A DNA stretch of 64,000 nucleotides from Ctena decussata (lineage: Eukaryota; Mollusca; Bivalvia; Lucinida; Lucinidae), in the NCBI GenBank assembly GCA_963989385.1, contig OZ022500.1:119453842-119517841 (forward strand), given 5' to 3'. The notes beneath the pieces were generated by a model that worked only from the letters and a program-made list of their open reading frames with translations, was not told the DNA's origin and made no database searches. Both the position numbers and the translations under genes were made by a program. Of the stretch, positions 35,312 through 47,200 are shown one piece after another (positions within the stretch are counted from its first letter, which is position 1; every line of letters starts with the position of its first letter).

Positions 35312-35356
<45 letters not shown>
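35312..35356. repeat. (CT)n microsatellite
   Basis: About 22 CT units inside the left inner arm of palindrome 2; absent at the matching place in the right arm, so it expanded after the arms formed. Confidence 0.95.
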
Positions 35357-35359
<3 letters not shown>

Positions 35360-37649
35360 TTCATCATGCTGAAAATCATGTTTAGAATGATTTGGGCTCA
35401 TTCTGAATCAGTTTGAAAAAAGGAACTTAGCTCGAGCTGTTGCTAGGGGACATTGGGAGTGTAGCAACATTACATTACCGAACACACACTCAGCTAAACC
35501 GAGATTAATGTAGTGTTTTCTCTGATGCATAACTTGCTTCCAGGGAGCCTTCCTTTTTGGAATTAAGTTAAGCTTTTATCATTACACCAGACTTTCAGAA
35601 CATGCTTGAAGATAATCTAAAAGCAAAGACCACCTGCGATAAAGAACAGGGCAGATTTGGTTTCATTGATTCTGTTCTTGAAAGTGCAGATGATATTGTC
35701 CAGCCATGGGTAATATGGTTATGGCATATTGTCATTACTTTCAGTTCATTATGAAAATGACTTTTGAATCAAGTCAATGAAAAATCACTTATTTAAACTC
35801 CTGGTTTGGTAGTCCAAAATGGTAGCGTATACAACATTCAACAATAAAAAAAGTTATCATATTACCATTTTACTGTTTTTATATTTATGCTTGAGTAACC
35901 TGTAGCAGAAAGTAGCACGTCCTGAAGTAATCCTCAAATGTTGAAAGCAAAACATAAGGCTTCTGAATGTTTACATTACAGAAGTATAACTATAACTCTC
36001 TGAAGAGATTTGAATATTTGATGTACCAATTTCATTGCTTCAAATTGCAATTGTTACAAACAAGACCTGTAACAGTAGCATAAGTACATGTAAAAGCTCT
36101 ATACAATGCCTAATTTGCATTGGTATTATGCCTGTTTAAGATGTTTTGCTTAAACCCGGTTATTTTCTGCACCTGCTAACCCGAGCATTAATATGAGAAG
36201 TAAATAATAGGCAATGATCAGGAATTAATACAATTAGATCCTACATCCCGCCCTTAAACCAAAGGGAAAGAAGCACACACATAAATTGACAAAAAGTTCA
36301 CGAAAGACATGCACGATAAACTGAATGAATAGCTCTTTCTCAAGCAGGTGGTCATTCAGCAACCCCAAATGAAAACAGCCAGAACATATATTTTTACCTA
36401 TTATATATTTTATATTACAAAACAAAACAGAAAGCAAAATGGGCAGCTATTCCGGTGACCATATTGCTAGATGATGGTAAACAAGCCAACTTCTTAACAA
36501 TAAAAGGGTTCGTTCCGAGAATTGAGGAACCTTCAATGCTTGATCTTATTGAATTTGCAAACAGAATATACCGGTATCATTAAAGACCATAATACCTATT
36601 TGACAACTCGTTTGCATTTAAATGTTGTATTCGTTACCTTTTTATTATCATACAAATGAAAAAGTAAGTAAATTATCATTGGCTCGATTAATATAAGATC
36701 ATTTTGATAATGTCATAATCATATCATCTGTGCCCTGACAATATCGTGTGCACTTGCCAGGAATCTGCCATGTTCTTTCTCGCGTGTGTTCCTTATTTCT
36801 AAATGATCTCCAAACATACTGTATTAATAATAATGGACACACCTCAATGTTTTACTGCAGTTTGTTAGAATGGAAACAATATTTTTGACCTCCTATTTGC
36901 TTTAGTGGCTTATTTAACCTTCTTAAATAAGGTTTACTTTTAACAGAAACACTTTTCTCCTAAAGAAGCAAATTCTTTCATTTAACAGTTTACCCCTGTT
37001 AAGGAGGGAAGGTAAGGTAAACGTGGCAGTTATTTCAGCGTAAAATTGTATCCTTTCACCCAAAATTCTTGAAACGAAAGGAGCTAAATTAAATTCTGAA
37101 AGAAGATTCTCTGGGAGCAAGGAATGCATCACAGGAAACCACGACATCAACCTCGGTGTCTGGGAATAAAATGTTATAACACTGTCAATGCCCCCTAGCA
37201 CAAGCTTCGGCTGAATTCTATTTTGTTTCTTTTAAAACTGACTTTGAATGAGCCCAAATGATTTCTTATGACCAAAAACATAGTTTTACAATTAAATGAA
37301 GTGCAGGGAAGCATTTTGCCGTAGACACATGGCACTTTACACTAGCTGCAGTGGAGTAAAAATAACACTTATTTTTTAACCTGTTACATACGTTACTTTG
37401 GTTTAAATATATGCTTAACGGCCAAAATATTTTTAACCATGGTTTTAATAATGCTTTTAAAAGAACAGGTCAAAACAGATAAATTAGTGTAAACGGGCAG
37501 CGATCAGGAATGTGTTCAATCGGTGTCACAACCCTCCCATGACACCAAACTAGAAATAGTAATATAAAGGTAAAAAGACAAGTACTCAAATAATACTAGA
37601 AGTAGCAAAATGAACATGCAACCCATTCCATATAGATAACTTCCAAGCC

Positions 37650-37810
37650 TTACACCAACATAACCAGGCACACAAAACGTCTACTTTCAACAGGATAATC
37701 GCGAATTAACAGACAAAATAAACCAGTGGTTTGAAGACAATAGAAAAGTGGACAGCACAAACTGTAACACTGATACATCACAATGAATGGACCCCCTTGG
37801 AAATATCACT
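37650..37810 (+). pseudogene. possible Tc1/mariner-like transposase scrap
   Basis: One frame reads VYFQQDN at 37679-37699 then INQWFEDNRKV, resembling the FQQDNAP...W(F)...N region around the second catalytic Asp of Tc1-like DDE transposases. The frame hits TGA (about 37783) and the expected SPDLNPIE box is not clear (PLGNI follows). Weak; may be chance, but it would explain part of this repeat cluster. Confidence 0.25.
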
Positions 37811-38601
37811 GATAAATTACATATGGTAGGTTTAAACGGATTTCACATGCATGTAAAATAACTCAAACTAATAAGGCCTTGGCGGATTTGGCATTTGCAA
37901 CATTTAATCTAAAGAAATATTTTCAAACAAAAGTTACAAATGTTACCCTTTTGAGTTCAAAAGGTAATTTATTAAAACTTAGTTTGTATTGTGTGATTCT
38001 TAAAAATTATTAAGGATTTTAATGAATATAAATAGATTTAGTACTTTTCCATGTACAGAATAATTCACGAGCGCTTCTTTTTTATTTTCATTTTTTTTGT
38101 TGACAATTTCAATTTTTCTTGTCATGTAAACAACATTGGTTGCTGTCTGAGTAGGCAACTAAACAATGCACAGATTAAATATTTTCATAAATAATAAATA
38201 CATTTTGCACAACGGTGTTATTTAACAGGCAAAGTTTCAAAAGAGTGTATTCCTGGGTGAATCACAGTCTTTTTACGCAAGCATGTTAATCTGAAAATTA
38301 CGTTACTTTGCTGAAGATGTAAGGTCAAAACTGATTTAAACTTTTGTGTTGTATCATGTTTAGTATGAGCTTAATGAAACAGGTCAAACAAATTTTTCAG
38401 TTTTAAATAGCTTATTAGCTATGTTTTGTCAAACAATGACTTTGAAGCCTTTAACAATGAATAGGTGTTCAACAGTACACGGTTGACCAAGAATAAAAAC
38501 TACGGATCTCAAATTTATTTGTTAGATAGCTATTGAAAAGGGCCAATTAGGCAAATTAAAAATTAAATATTGGGGTCATTTTATCACAATCTTTGTAAAA
38601 A

Positions 38602-38603
38602 TG

Positions 38604-38634
<31 letters not shown>

Positions 38635-38642
38635 TAAAATAA
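38602..38642. repeat. (AAT)n microsatellite
   Basis: About ten AAT units followed by AAAATAAAAT. Confidence 0.9.
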
Positions 38643-39369
38643 AACACTTAAATTATGTTTTAAATTTTCAAGGGGTACATGAATTGTTATAACGAGAATA
38701 ACAGACCCAAGGCTATTAATTATTTTCAGTGTAGCTTTATATAAGGCATATTAGCTATCCTTACAGAAAATATTGATATTTGATACAGTTGAATCTTTAC
38801 GGCATATTTCTCATCAATTCTTATTTTATATACTCAAAATTTAACAACTATTTTTACCTATTTTCTATTTTTATTTTAGAAGGGTTAAATTGAGAACACA
38901 ATAAATTAAACAGCACCGAACATAAAGCGAATGCAACCGCAACGAAAGTACCGCCTTGGGACGGTCATTAATAACTACTGGGGGGTTCAAACCGGTTTTA
39001 CTGGGCCCAAACCTTCACCCTTATCCTCGCCGCGGTGCACACAATTAGTTGGTAGTTCGGTTCGTATGGAAGTCCCCTAACTCATCAGAGAGCCATCACG
39101 GTCAACAATTAAAATCAAGAAAAGACTGTGATGAAGCAAAGATGAGGACTCGACAGCCAAAACGTGCTGAGACACCTGGAGAACCCTGGGGCGTCAGCAA
39201 CACCACTGGAACACTGGAGCAAAAGAAGACCACCAATCGAACCCTGGTGGGCCAAGAAACAGAAAAACATCCGGCCCCAAACAATTAATATATAGCTTTA
39301 TGTAGGGGCTTTCATAGAGTCTGAACCCCGACCCACCGGCGTGCAATTAAAGAGGACAGCAAAATTGTC

Positions 39370-41340
39370 AATCGTGAAGGAGGACTTTTCAAAATGGAGT
39401 CTACTTGTTAAGGAAAGAATTTGCTCTTGGGAAGCAGATTCTTTCCTTTAAGAGTTGACCCCCATTTAGAAAAGTGATAAAAACAAATTGGCAGAGTTAC
39501 TTCCCCTCCCCCCAAAAGTGGATCTATGGACCTTAAGTAGATTGAGAACAGATTACTTGAGTACATATCACTTTTTAAGAAAATCTGGCTTTTGATTACC
39601 GAAAGTACAAGTATTGCATGTTCCGTTTTCATTTTTTTCCAAGTACGAAATTATGGTGTATGAGTATTTGAATGTTAATATCTCTAGGAACAAATTAAGT
39701 GACTTCCTGTTTGCTTCCCTCAAGTTTTTTTCACCATTTTTACAAAGGGGAACAACTTTAGTGACTTTCTGTTTGCTTCACTCATGTTTTTCACCCACCG
39801 TTTTCACACAAGTAACAACTTGAATGACTTCTTGTTTGCTTCCTGGGATGATAAAGCCCTTTCGAAATGGAGTCTACTTGTTAAGGAGAGAATTTGCTCC
39901 TATGGAATCAATTTAGATGGGAGGCAAAAATGAAAATGGGAAAGTTGTTGCTCCTGACAGAGAACCTATTCACATTTGATGAGGGATATGGGTTAACTGC
40001 ACAGTTTTAAAGTATACCTGTATATCCCATGTTGATTTTTTCAAATATGCAGTTAGGGTGTATGGGTACATCTTTATGTGTTCCCTTCTTTCTACAGAGA
40101 GGCGCGGTAGCGGAGTGGTTAGAGTGGCTCGGTTATTGTGCAGAAAGTCGCCGGAAGGTTGTGAGTTCGCGGCTCACTGTCGCCATCCGACGACTGAAAA
40201 AGTCTCTCTGTCAACCCAGCAAGGCAGCGAAAGGAGAGAGATGGGCTCCGCCTTTCATCAGCTGTCCCCAAGATACAGTGGGTCTCTAACCCCCACTGCC
40301 CCTACAGCTATTAGGCTATGGGAAACCTTTACTTTACCTTTTCTTTTTACAAGTAAGTGACTTCCTTTTACCTTTCGGCATGTTTTTCCACCATTTTTAC
40401 AAAGAAAAACAAAATCATTGACTTCCTGTTTACTTCCCTCATGTTTCTCATCCATTTTTACGAAGGGGAACAACCTTTGTGACTTCCTGGTTGTCCTTGA
40501 GATGAAGAAGCTGTCAAAAATGGAGCCTGCTTGTAAAAGAACGAATATGCTGCTGGGGAGGCAAAGTCTTACATTTAATAGTTGGCACCTGTAAATTTAG
40601 GAAGGAGGCAAAATTAATTATGATAGAGTTGCTGCTCCTGAGAGTGTACCCATTCTTTTTTTCTGAGCGTCCTGAAGAGTAGACTTTATTGGAAGAGCTC
40701 TGTCCTCCAGGGAGGCAAACAGGATCTTGTGATGTTCATCGTTGTAGGGCTGGTGGAAAAACCAGATGTTGACCCATCATTTGCCTCCCCCTCCTGAGGG
40801 GGTCTGCCCTTGTGGGTAGTGCTCCTCTTGGAGCAAATTCTTTCCTTGGGGTGTAGACCTCATTTATTTGAAAATGAGGTCCAGAGAGACATACAGAACT
40901 TCATGAAGAGAGGCATACTTCAGGAAAGCAAACCAGAAAACAGGAGTTCTTGATGCTCCTCTTTGTAAAGTTGACAGTTGCTTCCCTTTGTAAAATCGGA
41001 CAGAAAATACGTAGGTTGACTTGTCAGTATAGCATAATCATTAGAATAACTCTTGTTATGGTATTTCTGAATTTGCCGAAGAGACGACTTCATTTGCAGA
41101 GCTGTGTCCTCCAGAGAGGCAAACAGGAGTTTATGATATTCACATTTGTAGGGATGGTAGAAACCCCAGATGTTGACTCGTCAGTTGCCTCCCTTCTTTA
41201 GGGGGTCAGCACTTGCTGGGAAGTTTACACCCTTGGGAGCTAATTCTTTCCTTGGGGCGCAGACCTCATTTAAAAGGCTACGTTTTCCAGAGAGGCATAC
41301 AGGAAGTCATTACCCTTGGTAAAATTGTTGGAAACACGGA
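39370..41340. repeat. diverged repeat array (GCAAATTCTTTCCTTTAAG family)
   Basis: Recurrent phrases: ATGGAGTCTACTTGTTAAGG (39393, 39869, diverged 40520), AGAATTTGCTCYTRGG, TTACAAAGGGGAACAACTTT, TGACTTCCTGTTTGCTTCC (39699, 39750, 39826, 40419), TCCTCCAGRGAGGCAAACAG (about 40708 and 41108) and GTTGACYCRTCAKTTGCCTC (about 40769 and 41173). It includes about 71 bp subunits at 39699-39845 and 40350-40490. Related fragments occur at 23595-23720, 36940-37010, 61510-61650 and 63890-64000. Confidence 0.7.
40099..40345 (+). mobile_element. tRNA-derived SINE (RUDI/V-SINE-like)
   Basis: Head resembles a tRNA: box A TAGCGGAGTGG at 40108-40118 and box B-like GAGTTCGCGGCTC at about 40163-40175, the right spacing for an RNA polymerase III internal promoter. 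The body holds GCAAGGCAGCGAAAGGAGAG and CCCACTGCCCCTACAGC; the tail is TATGGGAAACCTTTACTTTA then CC. Tail and head are of the type described for molluscan SINEs; family name is from memory. It interrupts the GTGACTTCCTGTTTGC repeat array. A 20 bp tail-only copy lies at 12761-12779. Confidence 0.8.
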
Positions 41341-42943
41341 AGTTTGAAGTTTGAATAAGTGATGGGGTATTTGTTGGGACTAATGCGATATACATTATCT
41401 GGAGATCTGGTTTACCACTCTCCGATTGTCATCAGTCAGCTTACCTAATCTGCTTTGAAGCTTTCTTCGAATTGTTTATGTTAATTATTTGTGTTGTGGT
41501 AAAAAGTTACATTGTGACCGATACCTCGGCTAAGGGTCCCGGTCATTGAATAAAACCTTTAAACCTAAAATCCACCATAAATACGTCCTTTGGAAAGCAT
41601 TGAAACAATATAACATTCCCTGTCTGTATCAAGTTGGAATAATATGATATTCTTTACTGTGAATTATTGCTGATTTGAATATGGTGTTTGTGGGCAAAGG
41701 TTTTGAAACAGCGAGGGACCCGAATTCCTAGTTTAACATTGTGATGATAAATCCAAGGAAGTGTCAGTAAAAAACCCCTCATTATCGCAATTTACAGGCT
41801 GATGTTAACGTTGATCCATCAGACAGTGCTGCTTATAACACATGACTAAACTGTTTAATGGTATGACAGTATGCAACTATTAATTACCAGTTATAATTAA
41901 TATAAAGGATCTATAATTAATATAAAGGATCTTGCACAAGTGTACATTTTGTAGATAATACTTTCATGTTTTGTCGAATACGGAATGCATTTCATTAGAA
42001 GGCTTTCATGAACTGTTTAGCTACCTCTAGACGACATGCCCAGCTGCGAAGATTTCATCTTTTTGAACTGCCAGACGGAGATATATATTTTAGGTAATCG
42101 AACAGGTTTATTGAACGTTATCAGATCGACTTAAACGGCTTTAGGGGGGCGTCTACCTGTAATTTTACTTTTGAATTATTCCTATCAATCTGTTTCTGGT
42201 AATGCAGCTTTGGGGCAAACAGATCGATATCTGTTATTATCTATAAATTAAAGACTGACAAATCTGCAATGAATCAATAGTAAGTTGAATAGCAGTGCAT
42301 GAAGTGTAAGTGCTTTTTTCTGTCGCAGATAAATTTTAAACAAACGTTTTGCTCCTTACTCTTTATGTAAAATTCTAACTTCCGTTGGAGACATTAGAGG
42401 ACAATTGGACAGCACCCAAAAGGACGAGTAAGATTGGGTTTCACTATGCATACAAAGTTTAGAGTCATATAGCCATTCCCACATCATTCTCTTTGGTTTG
42501 TTTCGGTCTCAGTATTTTATTTTAGTTGAACGACAGTCTGACGTGTGTCTTGCTGCTATTGCATATAAATTTCACCTATATTTCATGACATTGGTATAAG
42601 CGTTAAGTAACTGCTGGTTAGATTATAGTTTAAGTATAAGATAAATCAAGAGAACATATTACTTTTGTCTACCTGGATCTTCTCCCGAAATGTGAGACGT
42701 TATTTCACCTTAATTATATGCCTAGAATCTTCGGTGTAATCTTAGGAAGTTCATGTTTTTTAGGATCGGTGCACCTTGTCTACATAGATTTTCACAGTCT
42801 GGTTTGGTTCTGGCTGTGTGAGATGGTGGTATGCGCACTATATGTGTTCGTTCACAAATTCAATAAAATAAATTTTATTGGCACTAACCATTAAACAAAA
42901 TATTTCTGTAACAAACACATATTAAATGTCAGCAGTTATGGCC
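41341..42943. other. intergenic, one short duplication
   Basis: CTATAATTAATATAAAGGAT is present twice in tandem (about 41890-41931). No gene recognised. Confidence 0.4.
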
Positions 42944-43024
42944 GGGCCGCGTAGTGCAGTTGGTACAATGTAGCACGTCTGACTAAAGAACCAGAGGTCC
43001 CGGGGTTGATACCCGGTGCGGCCA
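42944..43024 (+). tRNA. tRNA-like sequence (pseudo-tRNA or SINE head)
   Basis: The acceptor stem pairs GGCCGC (42945-42950) with GCGGCC; box A TAGTGCAGTTGG; the T arm is CCGGG-GTTGATA-CCCGG. The anticodon arm is poor (TCTG/CAGA around ACTAAAGAAC, loop too long), so I doubt it is a working tRNA and assign no amino acid. No recognised SINE body follows. Confidence 0.45.
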
Positions 43025-44160
43025 CTATCTTTCGTTTCTCCTTCCGCTGATTAAAAAAGGGACAGCTGTCAGTTGCCGGCGAAAGTATTTGCACTTAGTA
43101 CTGATTTTAAACGCTGAGGAGGTCTAAGCTTGCCCAGGAATAGTGTGGTTGGGTTAACTGACAGTCTCGACATGACCATAGATGTAAGCCGAGGGCGTAA
43201 AGCAACAAAAGATCAACAACAACAATGACGGCAGTTAAAACAACATTTAGCTGCGAAGCATAGTTGTATAACATCAAAGGCAAAATGCACAATCTTAACA
43301 CATGTTGCATGTATAAAAAGCGAACTATATACAATGAATTTGCGTGGAATTTTACGGTCTGAGACTTTGAATGATTCCTTTTATTGTTACATATAGGATT
43401 CACAAGCGCTGACAAGAGTTTGCATATACATGTAATTGGGGCGCGTGAAATGTTACCCTGTGCAAACAGGAAAAGAATCAGATCAGCATATACGCAGGCT
43501 GATCACATGCTTCCCTTTTCGTATATACACTCTATGAATACTAGGAAATCTGGGAAATGCAAAAGTTTTAAGACAAAGATGTATTTATACACTTTTTCGC
43601 ATATTTGCAGGGGAAAGACACAAAGGTCATTGGAGAACAAAACAAACCAAACCGAGGAAAGCAAAATGTTGTGTTTGCCCTTTCTTGCGATTTTATACTC
43701 GCCATTTCATAGGTGTAGGGAATCTCCTTCAAAGAAATTTAACCTTAGCAACAGCATAGCAACAACTTAAGTCTTTTTATAAATACGGCCCCTGGGAAGC
43801 AAATGCTATTTTCCCGAACTTACCAGATCAGCATCATCAATACAACGTTAAACTGAAATATTCGGTATCAATAGAAAAAATTCACTAGACAGGAAAGGAA
43901 ACAAGACTAATACCAATGTTGGAACAAAACAGACCACCGGTAACTGAAACTTGAATTAGAAGGTGCCTCTGTCTTAGTAAATTTAGAGTAGGTACATAAT
44001 TGGTGTCTATCTGATTCCTGCACGAATTATATCATATTATCGTATGCACGATTATTAAATGTAACCTACCAACTCAAGCGGTAAGCTGTAATTTGATGAA
44101 TAATTGCATTGTAACCTGTATCGTGACAATGGCAGCGTTTGCGTACATAAATGGCACACT
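43025..44160. other. upstream flank of the WSC gene, with a half MITE
   Basis: 43712-43796 matches the right half of the 30698-30920 MITE (see that entry). No genes; open frames at 43107-43415 and 43384-43770 have no recognisable content. Confidence 0.4.
43712..43796. mobile_element. half copy of the GGGGTCGTATTTATAAAA foldback MITE
   Basis: GAATCTCCTTCAAAGAAATT then TAACCTTAGCAACAGCATAG and TTTTTATAAATACGGCCCC, the right arm of the element at 30698-30920. Confidence 0.8.
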
Positions 44161-44163
44161 TTA

Positions 44164-44176
44164 GTTTATATATAAA
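44164..44176 (+). promoter_or_regulatory. candidate TATA box of the WSC gene
   Basis: TTTATATATAAAT lies about 40 bases before the ATG at 44214. With initiation about 30 bases downstream of the TATA box the 5' leader would be only 10-20 bases. The motif is plain in an AT-rich region, so this is only plausible. Confidence 0.35.
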
Positions 44177-44213
44177 TCTCTTTTGAGCGTCTTGAATCAA
44201 ATCTTTCTTCAAA

Positions 44214-44259
44214 ATGTTGACTCTATTAGTGATCATCATTCTGCTCGCCGAAGGTGCAG
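44214..44259 (+). CDS. WSC gene exon 1: signal peptide
   Basis: ATG in the context TTCAAAATGT, 15 codons of hydrophobic sequence (LTLLVIIILLA), then one G before a strong donor GTAAGT at 44260. Joining that G to AA of exon 2 gives Glu and keeps the frame. Confidence 0.75.
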
Positions 44260-47200
44260 GTAAGTTTTTATGTCCTTTTAATTTTAGACTGTTCCGTTTA
44301 AAAAAAAATAAAATAAAAATAGTAATGAATTTAGTAAACAACTTTGAGTATGATTTATCTTTCGATACTCCATTATAAGTGCTGAACAAATGAACATATT
44401 TTCACAAAACTTGGTATTATTTTCTCTGAGGCCTGACTCATCGTCGTGCGATTGAAAAGGGAAGCAAAGCTGTCAACCTTAATTGGGTTAAGCAATATCT
44501 AGATTTAAATAAGCTAAATCTATCGGACTAAAGAACCTGGTTTGATACGGCCCATATTTAGCCCACAGAAAATGCATTTCTCAAAGGTTCTTTTTTGATA
44601 ATAAAATGTATACACAAGAAAGTTCCGACCTGAAATGCAGCAGCAAACACAAAATCAACATGTTCTTTCATAAAATAGTTGTGTTTTTTTTATCTTGAAC
44701 ATAACCATAGCTGCAGCTGACTTTGACGAAAATTGCGAAGTCGGTACTTAGTGCGGATTTCTAAATATATAAGTTCAGCCTCCAGCACATTTTATATTTA
44801 ATACTCAGACAAAGTTTTGATGTATTAGTTGCTATGAAAATATCAAATGTGCTGGAGACTGGGCTCTATGTTTATTTTTAACTTTTTATTTCCAAAATGT
44901 TTGAGACGTTTTTCCGGTTTCAATATGAAAAAGCCCATATCTCCGCCCATAGACAAAATAAACATATATTGTGGGTATTCTTTTTCTTAGAACACAAGAA
45001 ACAATTTGGTACACATTTCATTTTGATACGTTGGATTTTTTGGTAAAGTGTCTCTGGACTTGAAACCTGAGTGGGCGGGGTACCTGGACAAGCCTTTTGC
45101 AGTATACAGGAAGTTAGCAGTGCAATCCAACGTATAAGAGATTCATTAAAAGCCTATTTTCAGGAGCTTTCAAAAACTATTGTAACAGTCATAATATCAC
45201 TTACTGGATCAGGACCCGGAACATCCTTTTTTTGGAAACAGATCACAAAAGATGGCGGACCGGCTTACACACGCTAGGTAGGTGCTTCTTTTTATCAAGC
45301 TTTCTGACAATATATTGTACGTATCAGTCAAACCAGCCATATCACCGATCTCCATATAAAACACGCAGTGATGTGGAGAAAAATATGCGCATTAGCTTGT
45401 ATCGGCATATTTTTAAGTCTGTTATTATGCTGTTTTATTTTTTTTAGTAGTGACCCAAATCTGTTTTTGACTTTTCAATGAAATGTCATTTATATTCTCA
45501 TATCACTTTTTTGAACTACGATGCCCAATTTGAATTGGCTCTGGACCACGAAAACCGTGTTTAAATTTCTTAGCTTGTTTTTGAGATATATTTATTGTTA
45601 TAAGTCGTGAAATTTGCATTTGTCACCGGAACATACTCGCTAGTTCAACACAAACTGTCAACGGAACATCTTGGAGTATGTTCCAGTGACATATGCAAAT
45701 TACACAGCTAATAAAAACTATTATTTCTCAAAACTCAGGTAAGAGATTTAAACACGGTTTTCAGGATTTGGGACTGAATAGGATTGGGCATCGTATTTTA
45801 TACAAATAGTGAGAAAATATAAATGACATTTCATAGGAAAGTCAGGAAAATATAAGTGTCACCACTAAACATTAAACAGCACAATAACAGACTTAAAAAT
45901 ATGCCCATACAAGCGAATGTGTCAATTTTTCGCCACATCGCTGCCTGTTTTACATGGAGACATGACTGTATTTTCTTCCACTGATATAGCTCGTTTGAAT
46001 GATTCATACGCTATACAGTCAGCAACTTCGATGAAACGAAGCACCTACCTAACGTGTAAACCGGTGTGCCATCTTTGGTGGTCTGTTCCGTTTCCTTAAA
46101 GGGATGTTCCTGATCTCGATCCAGACAGTGCATATTTCTTTACAGGAAAAGCTGTTAAACTCATTGTTCTTTTCTTGCAATTTACATTTTTATTGACACA
46201 AGTTGGGCACGTTAGAAATCGTAAAGGTGTTATTCTGGGAGTTTACAAAGACGGAGCATATATTTTTTCTGTTTGTTTTCCTTCGCTCAAATGATAAGCA
46301 ACAGAAACCATGTAATTGTAAGAGAATTTGAATGCGGGGGCCCAAAACGGCCCGCATCATACATACCAGGTGCTTTGGTAACGATCTCATTTATATTTTA
46401 GCATTCCATTGTGATGAGAATTTGTTTCAAGCACAACATCGATGCTAGTTTAATGGAGGCATAAAGGTTGTGCTATAGGTTCGAGCATCACGTGCAATAT
46501 TTCGGATAACCAGAGTGCGTCAGTGTATTTTAACACATAGATTTGCTTCCTGTGAGTAAAACAAAACAACAACAACAAAAAAATACAATTGAGCCACATC
46601 ATGTGATTTCAACAATGTGGCATTGGCGACAAGCATAGACTCTGATCAGGCTTCATATAAGTGCAGTCCGATCAGAGCCTTTACTTGTAATATCAGCCAT
46701 CTATGGAAGTGGCCCAAGTCAACGGTGATGTCTCTGATTACCCTGTATAAATAAGGATAATCTGAATACCATATGGCGAATTTGCCACGTTGTTGGTAGC
46801 CACATGACGTGGCTCACGTGTTTGAATGTTAATCATGACAATTTTGTGATATATATGTTTTAGAAGCCGCAAAATACGTTGGATGCTTCGAGGATCCAAA
46901 CAAAACAGACTTACCCGGCATTACTATTAGTGACAAGAAAGTGAAGAAATGTATAAACTTTTGCATGTCAGATTATAAGTGTATTTAACACATTTTCCGT
47001 CGAACTAACTGACCATGGATTAATTAATGGAACTGTTTGATTTTCAAGACACCTTCTTCCTGAGTTAACTTAGTAAATAATCGCAAGTCTTCCCAGGAGG
47101 CACGTGACTACGAAATGACGTCGCTATGACATCGATGCGACGTAATCAGGCCGTATCGACGTCATTACGACGTAATTAAGACGTCATGTGCCTGCTGGGT

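Larger units (their letters stand above)
33658..39068. repeat. giant palindrome 2 with two concentric arm pairs
   Basis: Outer arms 33658-33899 and 38838-39068 match inverted over about 235 bp (CATACGAACCGA..TACCAAC, TAATTGTGTGCACCGCGGCG, GAAGGTTTGGGCCCAGTAAA, GGCGGTACTTTCGTT, TTCGGTGCTGTTTAATTTAT, ATAGAAAATAGGTAAAAATA). Inner arms about 35020-35590 and 37075-37600 also match (TACTTGTCTT...TAGTTTGGT, TTATCTGTTYTGACC, GTGTAAAGTGMCRTGTG, AATSATTTGGGCTCATTC). Both pairs centre at about 36310-36365. Material between outer and inner arms does not pair by eye. No intact transposase is seen. Confidence 0.85.

Noticed and set aside
33658..39068. Assembly or sequencing foldback artefact
   Set aside because: Artefactual foldbacks give nearly identical arms; these arms have many substitutions and length changes, including a microsatellite in one arm only.
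42944..43024. Functional tRNA gene
   Set aside because: The acceptor and T arms are good, but the anticodon arm does not form a proper 5 bp stem with a 7-base loop, so it is listed only as tRNA-like.
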